DNA of 64,000 bases from Faecalibacterium sp. (lineage in GTDB: Bacteria > Bacillota > Clostridia > Oscillospirales > Ruminococcaceae), in the NCBI GenBank assembly GCA_022652735.1, contig JALCRP010000003.1:62001-126000 (forward strand). Reading direction: 5' to 3'. The notes under the pieces are model-generated. The model did no database searches. It saw only the letters and a program-made list of their open reading frames with translations, and was not told the DNA's origin. The position numbers and the translations under genes were made by a program. Of this stretch, positions 1 through 8,085 are shown in pieces (the stretch's first letter is position 1; every line of letters starts with the position of its first letter).

Positions 1-1106
1 TGAAATATACCGAGGGGCGCTTTTTGCCGTACTTTTTCCCGGATACGTTCCATCCGGGCGGAGACCCTGTGCGCGAAGCCAAGGAAAACTGGGTTACGGC
101 GCGGCGCGCCATCCTGCGCAAGCCGATCGACCGCATTGGCTACGGTGGCTACTTAAAGCTGGCGCTCGAATTTCCGGAGTTCGTCAGCTATATTGAAAGC
201 GTCTGCAAGGAGTTCCGCCAGCTTTACGATAATATCAAAGGCACAACGCCGTTTTGCTTTAAGCGCGTTGCCGTGCTGAACTGCTGGGGCAAAATGCGCG
301 CGTGGGGCTGCCACATGGTCCATCACGCCCTGTATTATAAGCAAAATTACAGCTATGCCGGCGCGATCGAGATGCTGGCGGGCGCGCCGTTCGATGTAAA
401 GTTTATCAGCTTTGAGGACATCAAGGCCGATCCCGCCATCCTGAACGACGTGGACGTGGTGCTGAATATCGGCGATGCCGATACCGCACATACCGGCGGC
501 GCTTATTGGGAGGACCCTGTCATCTCGGCGGCGATCAAGCGCTTTGTGCATGAGGGCGGCGGCTTTATCGGCGTAGGCGAGCCTTCGGGCCATCCGTATC
601 AGGGCCGTATTTTGCAGCTGGCGGGTGTGCTTGGCGTCGAGGAAGAAAACGGCTTTACGCTGAACTACGATAAGTACAACTGGGAAGAGCACCCGGATCA
701 CTTTATTCTGGCCGATACCACAAAGCCTGTGGATTTTGGCGAGGGCAAAAAGAACATGTATGCGCTGCCGGGCGCCGAGGTGCTTGTGCAGCGGGATAAG
801 GGCGTACAGCTTGCCGCCAATAGCTTTGGCAAAGGGCGCGCCGTATATCTCAGCGGCGTACCGTACAGTTTTGAAAACAGCCGCCTTTTGTATCGCGCCC
901 TGCTTTGGAGCGCGCACGGTGAGGAGCTGCTGCACACATGGTTCTCTTCCAATTTCAACGTGGAAGTACACGCTTATGTGAAAAACGGCAAATACTGCGT
1001 CGTCAACAATACCTATGCGCCGCAGGATACCACCGTGTATACCACAAACGGAAAATCTTTCCCGCTGCATCTGGAAGCCGACGAAATCCGCTGGTATGAA
1101 ATCTAA
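1..1106 (+). CDS. lnpA: 1,3-beta-galactosyl-N-acetylhexosamine phosphorylase (GH112), 3' part
   Basis: This is the C-terminal half of a GH112 phosphorylase, which splits lacto-N-biose or galacto-N-biose with phosphate to give galactose 1-phosphate and GlcNAc or GalNAc in the cytoplasm. The frame is open from base 3 with no start codon, so the gene begins left of the window. About 367 of the usual 700-odd residues are present. The family is recognised from the FFPDTFHPGGDP stretch, the glutamine-amidotransferase-like middle domain (GEPSGHP near 580-597) and the C-terminal beta domain. It is followed after 99 bp by a nucleotidyltransferase and then a hexosamine kinase, the standard partners of this pathway, which supports the call. 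The substrate preference (LNB or GNB) cannot be read from this half. Confidence 0.85.
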   Translation, partial: KYTEGRFLPYFFPDTFHPGGDPVREAKENWVTARRAILRKPIDRIGYGGYLKLALEFPEFVSYIESVCKEFRQLYDNIKGTTPFCFKRVAVLNCWGKMRAWGCHMVHHALYYKQNYSYAGAIEMLAGAPFDVKFISFEDIKADPAILNDVDVVLNIGDADTAHTGGAYWEDPVISAAIKRFVHEGGGFIGVGEPSGHPYQGRILQLAGVLGVEEENGFTLNYDKYNWEEHPDHFILADTTKPVDFGEGKKNMYALPGAEVLVQRDKGVQLAANSFGKGRAVYLSGVPYSFENSRLLYRALLWSAHGEELLHTWFSSNFNVEVHAYVKNGKYCVVNNTYAPQDTTVYTTNGKSFPLHLEADEIRWYEI

Positions 1107-1205
1107 ACCCGAAAAGGGGCCGCACCCTTCGCGCTGCGCGAAGCATGCGGCAAAAGCCCTGCGGCGCGCCGAGCGCGCGCGGCGGCACGGTAAGGAGAGT
1201 TCGCT

Positions 1206-2135
1206 ATGAAAAAACCGATTCTTGTTGTGATGGCGGCCGGCATGGGCAGCCGTTACGGCGGCTTGAAGCAGATCGACCCTGTCGGCCCGCACCGCCAGCT
1301 TATCATTGATTACTCGATCTTTGACGCACGGAGCGCCGGGTTTGAGACGGTGGTGTTTGTCATCAAGCACGGCATCGAGGCCGAGTTTCGCGCCGCCATC
1401 GGCGACCGTATGGCCCGCTGCATGAACGTGCGCTATGCTTTTCAGGAGCTGGATGAGCTGCCTGCCGGGTTCTCCGTGCCGGAAGGCCGCACCAAGCCTT
1501 GGGGCACCTGCCACGCCGTATGGGCCGCCAAAAACGAGATCGACGGGCCGTTTGCCGTCATCAATGCCGACGACTACTATGGGCCGGAGGCGTTCCGCGT
1601 AATCTATGATTTCTTGGCCCGCCAGCAGGATGGCGCACAATATCAGTACGCGATGGTAAGCTACCTCTTGCGTAACACCGTCTCTGACCACGGCAGCGTG
1701 GCCCGCGGCGTGTGTGTGCCCCGCCCGGACGGCACCCTTGCCAGCGTAACCGAGCGCACCCGCATTGAAAAATATCCCGGCGGCATCCACTATACTGAGG
1801 ACGGCGGCGCCAGCTGGGTGGATGTGCCCGGCAATACGCCCGTCAGCATGAACCTGTGGGGCTTCGGCGAGAGCTTTGTGCGCGAGGCCGAGGCGCGTTT
1901 TGCGGGCTATCTGCGCGAAAACTTGCCGAAAAACCCGCTTAAGTGCGAATATTTCCTGCCGCTGGTTGTCAGCCAGCTGATCGACGAGCAAAAAGCGACG
2001 GTGCATATCCTGCACAGCAACGATACCTGGTACGGCATGACCTATCAGGAGGATAAACCAATCGTTATGGCGGCCATCGCGCAAAAAACGGCCGATGGGG
2101 TGTACCCGGAAAATCTTTGGGAGGCAGCGCAATGA
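1206..2135 (+). CDS. NTP-transferase family nucleotidyltransferase (probable N-acetylhexosamine-1-phosphate uridylyltransferase)
   Basis: A 309-residue sugar-phosphate nucleotidyltransferase. The N-terminal Rossmann-like loop AAGMGSRYGGLKQ (residues 10-22) binds the nucleotide, and NADDYYG (about 120-126) supplies the metal-binding aspartates. It lies between the GH112 phosphorylase and the hexosamine 1-kinase, and its stop overlaps the next start (ATGA). This suggests it activates the GlcNAc/GalNAc 1-phosphate made by the kinase to the UDP-sugar. That substrate is inferred from context; glucose 1-phosphate uridylyltransferases share the fold. The start is supported by TAAGGAGAG about 6 bases upstream. 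A small palindrome (CTTCGCG/CGCGAAG, 1127-1143) sits in the gap before the gene. Confidence 0.8.
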   Translation: MKKPILVVMAAGMGSRYGGLKQIDPVGPHRQLIIDYSIFDARSAGFETVVFVIKHGIEAEFRAAIGDRMARCMNVRYAFQELDELPAGFSVPEGRTKPWGTCHAVWAAKNEIDGPFAVINADDYYGPEAFRVIYDFLARQQDGAQYQYAMVSYLLRNTVSDHGSVARGVCVPRPDGTLASVTERTRIEKYPGGIHYTEDGGASWVDVPGNTPVSMNLWGFGESFVREAEARFAGYLRENLPKNPLKCEYFLPLVVSQLIDEQKATVHILHSNDTWYGMTYQEDKPIVMAAIAQKTADGVYPENLWEAAQ

Positions 2136-3238
2136 AAGCAGCGACGCAGCAGGTTTTGCGCGAAGCAGAGCAGGCGTTTGATTTTGGCGGGGCTGTGTGC
2201 GCCGCCGAGCATTACGGCGCCGGGCATATCAACGATACGTATGCGGTGCGCCGCGCCGATGGCACAAAACGCTTTATTTTGCAGCGCATCAATACCGATA
2301 CCTTTACCGATCCGGCGGGCCTGATGGAAAACATCTGCGGCGTGACGGCCTACCTGCGCCGTGCGATTATTGCCGCCGGCGGAGACCCTGAGCGTGAGAC
2401 GCTGAACGTGATCGCCGCAAAAACGGGGGCACCCTTTTTTACCGACAGCGAGGGCGGCGCTTGGCGCGCGTATGCGTTTGTCGAGGATACCATCTGCCTG
2501 CAAAAAGTGGAAAACGAGCAGCAGTTTGATACCGCTGCGCGTACGTTCGGCCATTTTCAGCGCCAGCTGGCCGGCTATCCGGCGGCCAGCCTGCACGAGA
2601 CGATCGCGCACTTCCACGATACGCCCGCCCGCTATGCCAACTTGGAGCGGGCCGTGAAAGCCGACCCGCTGGGCCGCGCCGCCGGTGTCGCGGCAGAGCT
2701 CGCCTTTGTGCGCGCGCGGGAAAAGGATTGCCGCGTTTTAACCGATTTGCTGGCCGCTGGCGAGCTGCCCCTGCGCGTGACGCACAATGATACCAAATTG
2801 AATAACGTCCTGATTGACCGCGCCACGGGGCGCGGCATCTGCGTGATCGATCTCGATACTGTGATGCCGGGGCTATCCCTTTATGATTTTGGCGATTCTA
2901 TCCGCTTTGGCGCTAACGATTGCGCCGAGGATGAGCCGGACCAGAGCAAGGTGCATTTCAGCCTGCATTTGTATCAGGTGTTTGCGCGCGGCTTCTTGGC
3001 CGCGGCGGGCGATGCCCTCACGCAAGCGGAAAAGACATATCTGCCTTGGGGCGCAAAGCTCATGACGCTCGAATGCGGCATGCGCTTTTTGACGGATTAC
3101 CTCGAAGGAGATCACTATTTCAAGATCAGCCGCCCTGAACAAAACCTTGACCGTGCCCGTACCCAGTTCACGCTGGTAAAGGGCATGGAGGATGTATGGG
3201 CAGCGATGCAGGAACAAAGCGCAGCGCCGATGGCGTAA
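2132..3238 (+). CDS. nahK: N-acetylhexosamine 1-kinase (phosphotransferase family)
   Basis: A 368-residue aminoglycoside-phosphotransferase-fold kinase that phosphorylates GlcNAc or GalNAc at C1, the step after lacto-N-biose phosphorolysis. The Brenner-type catalytic loop HNDTKLNNVL starts at residue 228 and the metal-binding DLD lies at 250-252. The N terminus (GAGHINDTYAV, LQRINTDTF) matches NahK/LnpB proteins. I chose ATG 2132, which overlaps the preceding TGA and has GGGAGG about 9 bases upstream; an in-frame TTG at 2117 is less likely. It is the last gene of the operon, with a terminator just behind it. GlcNAc against GalNAc preference is not visible. Confidence 0.85.
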   Translation: MKAATQQVLREAEQAFDFGGAVCAAEHYGAGHINDTYAVRRADGTKRFILQRINTDTFTDPAGLMENICGVTAYLRRAIIAAGGDPERETLNVIAAKTGAPFFTDSEGGAWRAYAFVEDTICLQKVENEQQFDTAARTFGHFQRQLAGYPAASLHETIAHFHDTPARYANLERAVKADPLGRAAGVAAELAFVRAREKDCRVLTDLLAAGELPLRVTHNDTKLNNVLIDRATGRGICVIDLDTVMPGLSLYDFGDSIRFGANDCAEDEPDQSKVHFSLHLYQVFARGFLAAAGDALTQAEKTYLPWGAKLMTLECGMRFLTDYLEGDHYFKISRPEQNLDRARTQFTLVKGMEDVWAAMQEQSAAPMA

Positions 3239-3253
3239 CGCTTTCGAGAAAAA

Positions 3254-3290
3254 CAGCGCCGCGGCAAAATTGCCTGCGGCGCTGTTTTTT
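3254..3290 (+). terminator. Rho-independent terminator after the LNB operon
   Basis: The arms CAGCGCCGC-GGCA and TGCCTGCGGCGCTG pair with one bulged base and are followed by TTTTTT. The next gene is on the other strand and ends at 3298, so the hairpin may serve both. Confidence 0.8.
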
Positions 3291-3297
3291 CTGCGCC

Positions 3298-4077
3298 TTA
3301 CAGCGCCAGCAGCACGATCCCGGCGAGGATCGACAGATGTACAGGGTAAAATGCATAAAAGGCGTATTGCTCGGCCCGGGTGCAGCGCCCGCGTGTATCG
3401 TTATAAAAATGCAGCAGAATAAATGCAAAGATCGATGCAGGCTCCCAGCACATAACGATGGCCCCCGCTGCCAGCTGCCATACGCCCTTGTACCGCATCA
3501 GATACAAAACAGCGATCAGCGCCACGCCCGCAAAGCCGTAATCGCTCTGGAAAAGCTCGGCCGCCGCGCCGCAAAGCAGGATGCCTGCGATGCCAAGCAG
3601 CCGAGATTTTATGCCCGGCTGTTTTTCTGCCTGCTGCAGCCACAAAAGGCAGGCCAACCCAAGCAGCAGCGTAAAAAATACGTTTTGGTATTGCGGGTAA
3701 AAAGGGCTTTCGAAAAAGGCCAGATCAAACGGCACCTCGCTAAGCGCCGCGAAGGCGGCAAGGCGCAGCAGATACCTTTTGACATCGTGCGTGTGTAAAA
3801 AGCCCTCGACCAGCAAAAAACAGTAGATGGGGAAAGCCAGCCTCCCAAGCTGGCGCAAAACAATATCTGTATAGTAGGGCACGTAAAGGGCGGGCTGTAC
3901 GGCCAAAAGCGAACCCCAGGTATCGCTGGGCGCCGCGGCCAGCGCGGCCAGCGGCCCTTGTTCGAGGCACGAGGCCCCGATATGATCGAGCAACATAGAA
4001 AGGCAGGCGATATATTTCAGCGCCGTGCCCGAAAGGCTGCGCTTTGGCCGCTGCGCGGCGGGCTGGGTTTCTTCCAT
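3298..4077 (-). CDS. TraX-family integral membrane protein
   Basis: A 259-residue polytopic membrane protein of the TraX family. The N-terminal signature LKYIACLSMLLDHIGA (around residue 20, with D31-H32) and several later hydrophobic segments identify it. TraX of F plasmid acetylates pilin; chromosomal Firmicutes homologues are of unknown role and are presumed acyltransferase-like. ATG 4077 is chosen because AAGGAGGAT lies directly upstream; the frame stays open further but without a ribosome site. It stands alone, divergent from a LysR gene. A 14-bp perfect hairpin with a T run lies 86 bp in front of it and could attenuate its transcript. Confidence 0.75.
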   Translation of the reverse strand: MEETQPAAQRPKRSLSGTALKYIACLSMLLDHIGASCLEQGPLAALAAAPSDTWGSLLAVQPALYVPYYTDIVLRQLGRLAFPIYCFLLVEGFLHTHDVKRYLLRLAAFAALSEVPFDLAFFESPFYPQYQNVFFTLLLGLACLLWLQQAEKQPGIKSRLLGIAGILLCGAAAELFQSDYGFAGVALIAVLYLMRYKGVWQLAAGAIVMCWEPASIFAFILLHFYNDTRGRCTRAEQYAFYAFYPVHLSILAGIVLLAL

Positions 4078-4162
4078 AACAATCCTCCTTGCCGATGTAC
4101 TACGTTTATATGACGAGGCAGCCCCGCCGATTCTTTCCGAAGTCTCTGGATTTTCAAATAAC

Positions 4163-4213
4163 AAAAAGGCGGGCCTTATCGCTGTTTGTGCGCAACAGCA
4201 GGCCCGCCTTTTT
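4163..4213. terminator. Strong hairpin between divergent genes
   Basis: The 14-bp arms (AAAAAGGCGGGCCT and its exact complement) enclose an inner GCTGTT/AACAGC stem, with a T run at the 3' end on either strand. It looks like a bidirectional intrinsic terminator. It lies between two divergent genes, where no long transcript should end. Confidence 0.65.
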
Positions 4214-4267
4214 ATGGGAAAGGATAAACGGAAAAGATCAGTTTTCCGTGAAGATGGCATATCAAAC

Positions 4268-4311
4268 AACTGTCAAAGACCTTGACAGTTCACGATGTAT
4301 CATAGTACACT
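4268..4311 (+). promoter_or_regulatory. Sigma-A-like promoter with overlapping palindromic operator for the LysR gene
   Basis: TTGACA (4282-4287) and TACACT (4306-4311) are 18 bp apart. The -35 is the right half of a perfect 9+9 palindrome, AACTGTCAA-N5-TTGACAGTT (4268-4290). This is a natural place for a repressor or an autoregulating LysR protein. Confidence 0.6.
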
Positions 4312-4384
4312 TTGCATAAAAAGTAAAACTCAATCTTCTCATGAATAACATGAAAATAATTCATACCAGAAAGAGGCACCGGCC

Positions 4385-5266
4385 ATGACGTTGTTCTCCT
4401 ATACGATCTTCGATACTGTCGCGCATCAGGGCAGCTTTAACCGTGCGGCACAGCAGCTACATCTGACGCCCTCTGCCATCAGCCATGCCGTGGCCGCGAT
4501 GGAGCAGGAGCTGGGCTTTGCCCTGTTCCACCGCAGCAAAAGCGGTGTTGCGCTGACGCGCAACGGCGAAACGCTGTATCCGGCCGTGCGCGCCGTTTTG
4601 AACAGCGACGAAACCTTACAGCAAATGGTGGCCCAGCTGAACGGCATGCAAAAGGGGCGTGTGCGCATCGGCACGTTCAACTCGGCCTGTACCTGCCTTC
4701 TGCCCGGCATTTTGAAGGAGTTTTCGGCGCAGTATCCGCAGATCGATGTGGAAGTGATGCAGGGGACATACTCTGATATTCTCGAATGGCTGCGCAGCGG
4801 CGTAGTCGACCTCGGCTTTCTTTCGACAAGCAGCGCGGGCGGCTATCCGATCGAGCCGCTTTTGAAAGACCCGCTGTGTTGTGTGGTGCCAAAGGGCTGG
4901 CCTGTGCCGCCCGAAGGCGTGATGACGCCCGAGCAGATGCGCGGCCAGCGCTTTGTCATTCAGGGCGAAGCCACCGATGCCGACATCCAAAACTTCTTGC
5001 AGAAATACAAAATCGAGACGCTTTCGCGCTGCCGCGTCGTGGACGATATGTCAAACCTCGCAATGGTCGAGGCCGGTATCGGCATTGCCATCATGCCGAA
5101 GCTGATTTTGCAGGATTGCCGTGCGGCCGTGGATATTTATCCGATCGTGCCGCAGGAATACCGTGTGATCGGCCTTGCCGTACAGGATGCATCTGCCACA
5201 GCGCCGGCCGTATGCCAGATGCAGGCGCATATTTTGCGTTACTGCCGCGGGAAAGAGCAGCTCTGA
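4385..5266 (+). CDS. LysR-family transcriptional regulator
   Basis: A 293-residue LysR-type regulator. The winged helix-turn-helix occupies residues 1-65 (GSFNRAAQQLHLTPSAISHAV, then the EQELGFALFHRSK wing). The rest is a periplasmic-binding-protein-like effector domain. The ligand is not evident. GAAAGAGG lies upstream of the ATG. The gene is divergent from traX-like and 109 bp upstream of the acidic lipoprotein gene, either of which may be a target. Its own promoter overlaps a perfect palindrome, which suggests autoregulation. Confidence 0.8.
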   Translation: MTLFSYTIFDTVAHQGSFNRAAQQLHLTPSAISHAVAAMEQELGFALFHRSKSGVALTRNGETLYPAVRAVLNSDETLQQMVAQLNGMQKGRVRIGTFNSACTCLLPGILKEFSAQYPQIDVEVMQGTYSDILEWLRSGVVDLGFLSTSSAGGYPIEPLLKDPLCCVVPKGWPVPPEGVMTPEQMRGQRFVIQGEATDADIQNFLQKYKIETLSRCRVVDDMSNLAMVEAGIGIAIMPKLILQDCRAAVDIYPIVPQEYRVIGLAVQDASATAPAVCQMQAHILRYCRGKEQL

Positions 5267-5375
5267 CGCACTTTCACAAATTCCACAAAGCTTTATCATA
5301 CTTCTTTTGTACCCCGGCGCTAGAGTAAAAGCAACGGGGCCGCTGGCGGCATGCGGCAGCGAAAGGAAGAATGTT

Positions 5376-7202
5376 ATGAAACACCATTTAAGGGCGGCGG
5401 CTGCGCTGGCAGCGGCGGTTTTTAGCGTGTCTGTGCTGGCGGCATGCGGCAGCACGGCGGCATCTTCGGCCAAACAGGAGACACTGTTGGGCAAGGTTAC
5501 GGCGGTAAATGATACCAGCCTGACCATTGCGCTTGTCGAAGAATCAGCGCAGGCTGCGCCGGGCGACGGAAAAGCCCCGGAAAAGCCGGATGCTGTAAGC
5601 GGTGCAACCTCGGAAGCCGTTGATGGCACGGCGGGCGCGACATCCGAGCAAAAGGGTGCCGACGGTAAAGACGACGACGATAAAGAAGACAACGAAAAGG
5701 CCGACGACGAGAAGGACGACCTCGACGAAGACCACGAAAAGCCGGATACGGTCTCCGGCGCCATGCCGGACAGCGGCGCCGTTACGGAGGCAAACCCGCC
5801 GCAGCAGGGCGGTGCGCCCGGCATGGGCGACTATAGCGAAACCGGCGAATCCCGCACATTGACGCTCTCCGCGAAAACGACAGTTTCTGCACAGGGCAGC
5901 GCCGAAAGCGCCGCCGCGTCGGAGCTGACGGTGGGCAGCATTGTGGAAGTGACGGCGCAGGGCGATACGGCGACGGCAATCGTCATCCGCGGCAATGCCA
6001 CGGGCGCGGCACAGCCGGGCGGCGAAAGCACAACGCAGGATAACGGCACGGCGGCCACGACGTATGACAGCGACGCTTCGCTTTCGGGCGAAAGCTACCA
6101 TTCCGATGCCGCCGACGAAAATGCCGTGCGCGCCACAGGCGGCGCCAATGTTACATTGACAAAGGCGACCGTCCGCAAAACGGGCGATACCTCGAGCCAA
6201 GATCGCTCGAACTTTTACGGCATGAACGCCGGGGCGCTCGCCGAAGAGGGGGCCACGCTCAACCTTTCCGGCGCGGATGTCACAACAAACGCCTCGGGCG
6301 CCAACGGCGTTTTTGCCTATGGCACCGGCGTCGTCAATGTCTCCGATACAAAAATCCGCACCACAAAGGATAACAGCGGCGGCATTGAGGTTGCCGGGGG
6401 CGGCACCCTATATGCCACAAATTTGGATGTGCAGACGGAAGGCAAAAGCGCCGCGGCCATCCGCAGCGACCGTGGCGGCGGCACGGAAACGGTCGAAGAC
6501 GGTATATATATTACAAATGGTACAGGAAGCCCTTCCGTGTACAGCACGGCAAACGTCAGCGTGAGCAACGCCACCTTGACGGCAAACCACAGCGAAGCGG
6601 TTGTTGTGGAGGGCAAAAACAGCGTAAGCCTGCAAAACTGCACGGTCAGCGGCGCGATGGACGGCACGTATGGCACCGACAGCGAAAATATCCACGGCGT
6701 AATGCTGTACCAAAGCATGAGCGGCGACGCCGACGAGGGGCAGGCCCAATTTTCGATGGAAAAGGGTAGCCTGACAGCCGAAAACGGCGATCTCTTTTAT
6801 ATAACGAACACCAACTGCGTCATCAACCTTAACGCCGTGGCGCTGCATTATGATACAACTTGCAACCTGCTTACCGTCGCGGGCAACGACGGCGCAAACG
6901 GTTGGGGCACCGCAGGCAAAAACGGCGGGCAGGCGCAGGTAAACTGCACGGCCCAGACGCTGGCCGGCAAGCTTGCGGTAGACGAAGCCAGCACCCTGAA
7001 TTTGACGCTTTCCGGCGCCAGCAGCCTGACGGGCAGCGTCAACAGCGAAAACTCTGGCGCTTCGGCAGTAGCCGTTACGCTGGATGACACCAGCACTTGG
7101 ACGCTTACCGACGATTGCTATTTGACCGAGTTTAACGGTAGCACGGCATGCATTACGGCAAACGGCCATCATGTTTATGTAAACGGCAGTGCGATTGTTT
7201 GA
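5376..7202 (+). CDS. Large acidic lipoprotein with beta-helix-like repeats
   Basis: A 608-residue exported lipoprotein of unknown function. A lipobox VLAAC puts the lipidated cysteine at residue 24. A short beta domain (LLGKVTAVNDTSLTIAL) is followed by a very acidic Asp/Glu/Lys tract (about residues 90-125) flanked by two related KPD-VSGA copies. From about residue 240 onwards there are Ser/Thr/Gly/Asn-rich strands with a repeating pattern (GANVTLTKATV, GATLNLSGADV, GTLYATNLDV, NSVSLQNCTV) typical of right-handed parallel beta-helices. A cell-surface carbohydrate-related or adhesive role is possible but unproven. The start ATG 5376 has GAAAGGAAG upstream. A 19-bp stretch in the 5' leader repeats the lipobox codons. 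Confidence 0.6.
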   Translation: MKHHLRAAAALAAAVFSVSVLAACGSTAASSAKQETLLGKVTAVNDTSLTIALVEESAQAAPGDGKAPEKPDAVSGATSEAVDGTAGATSEQKGADGKDDDDKEDNEKADDEKDDLDEDHEKPDTVSGAMPDSGAVTEANPPQQGGAPGMGDYSETGESRTLTLSAKTTVSAQGSAESAAASELTVGSIVEVTAQGDTATAIVIRGNATGAAQPGGESTTQDNGTAATTYDSDASLSGESYHSDAADENAVRATGGANVTLTKATVRKTGDTSSQDRSNFYGMNAGALAEEGATLNLSGADVTTNASGANGVFAYGTGVVNVSDTKIRTTKDNSGGIEVAGGGTLYATNLDVQTEGKSAAAIRSDRGGGTETVEDGIYITNGTGSPSVYSTANVSVSNATLTANHSEAVVVEGKNSVSLQNCTVSGAMDGTYGTDSENIHGVMLYQSMSGDADEGQAQFSMEKGSLTAENGDLFYITNTNCVINLNAVALHYDTTCNLLTVAGNDGANGWGTAGKNGGQAQVNCTAQTLAGKLAVDEASTLNLTLSGASSLTGSVNSENSGASAVAVTLDDTSTWTLTDDCYLTEFNGSTACITANGHHVYVNGSAIV

Positions 7203-7231
7203 AAATACCCCGCGAAGCTGCAAAAAAATAA

Positions 7232-7274
7232 AAGCCTGTCGGCCGGAGTTTGTTTCCGGGCGGTGGGCTTTTTT
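7232..7274 (+). terminator. Rho-independent terminator
   Basis: A long stem with G-U pairs (AAGCCTGTCGGCCGG against CCGGGCGGTGGGCTT) is followed by TTTTT. It lies between the convergent lipoprotein and dCMP deaminase genes. Confidence 0.7.
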
Positions 7275-7350
7275 GATAAAAATAGAGCTGCATGGCGGGC
7301 AAGGGAAAGCGGGGCACGGCATCCCGCCTCAGCACCGGCCGCGCGGGCGG

Positions 7351-7830
7351 TTACAGTTCAAACGCGATTTCGCGCCCGGTGGGCCGATAATGTGTCACCT
7401 TGATGCCGCACTTGGAAAACAAAAGCCGCGCGGCTTTGCTCGAAGGGCTTTCGGGATATTTGTCGCAGCCGAAAACTACCTCGCGGATGCCGCTTTGGAT
7501 GATGGCCTTGGCGCACTCGTTGCAGGGGGCCATCGTCACGTAGATGCGCGCGCCCTTCAGATTGTTGTGCGCGCTGTTCAGGATGGCATTTAGCTCGGCA
7601 TGGCAGACATACATATATTTAGTATCCAGCGGGTCGCCTTCTCGGTCCCACGGCATCTCATCGTCGCTGCAGCCGATCGGCATACCGTTGTAGCCCAGCG
7701 AAAGAATCTTGTTCTCCGGGCTGACGATACAGGCGCCCACTTGGCTGTTCGGGTCCTTCGAGCGCATCGCCGTCAGCGTGGCGATGCCCATAAAGTATTC
7801 GTCCCAGTTGAGGTAGTCTTTTCGTTTCAA
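7351..7830 (-). CDS. dCMP deaminase family protein (cytidine/deoxycytidylate deaminase fold)
   Basis: A 159-residue zinc deaminase. The motif CHAELNAIL gives the zinc ligand H77 and proton-shuttle E79, and APCNECAKAI gives zinc ligands C103 and C106. Length and layout match deoxycytidylate deaminase/ComEB-like proteins, which convert dCMP to dUMP for dTMP synthesis. The start codon is TTG (complement of 7828-7830), with AAAAAGGGGAA upstream; no ATG fits. The gene stands alone, convergent with the lipoprotein gene and divergent from the EF-G paralogue. Confidence 0.85.
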   Translation of the reverse strand: MKRKDYLNWDEYFMGIATLTAMRSKDPNSQVGACIVSPENKILSLGYNGMPIGCSDDEMPWDREGDPLDTKYMYVCHAELNAILNSAHNNLKGARIYVTMAPCNECAKAIIQSGIREVVFGCDKYPESPSSKAARLLFSKCGIKVTHYRPTGREIAFEL

Positions 7831-8085
7831 GCCAAATTCCCCTTTTTGCCGGCGCGCGGCGCCCGGCAGATGTTTGCTTCATTTTATCATACAGCTGTGC
7901 AAAAAAACAGAGACACAGCCATTTTTTCAAAACGCAATCTGCACAAAACCGCTGCGGAAAGTTTGGAGGCTCACAATAGAAAACTATAGCGCATTATATT
8001 TAATTTTTGCATGAAATGTGATATTATCTTTGTATGAAATGCCACAAAACGGACGAAAATCCGCTGGCGGAAAGAGGGACTCCAG

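Noticed and set aside
153-2132. A 659-codon open frame on the minus strand across the LNB operon, and similar long antisense frames at 8386-10251, 11195-12430 and 49130-50107
   Set aside because: They lie exactly opposite well-identified genes, have no recognisable domains and reflect the high G+C codon usage.
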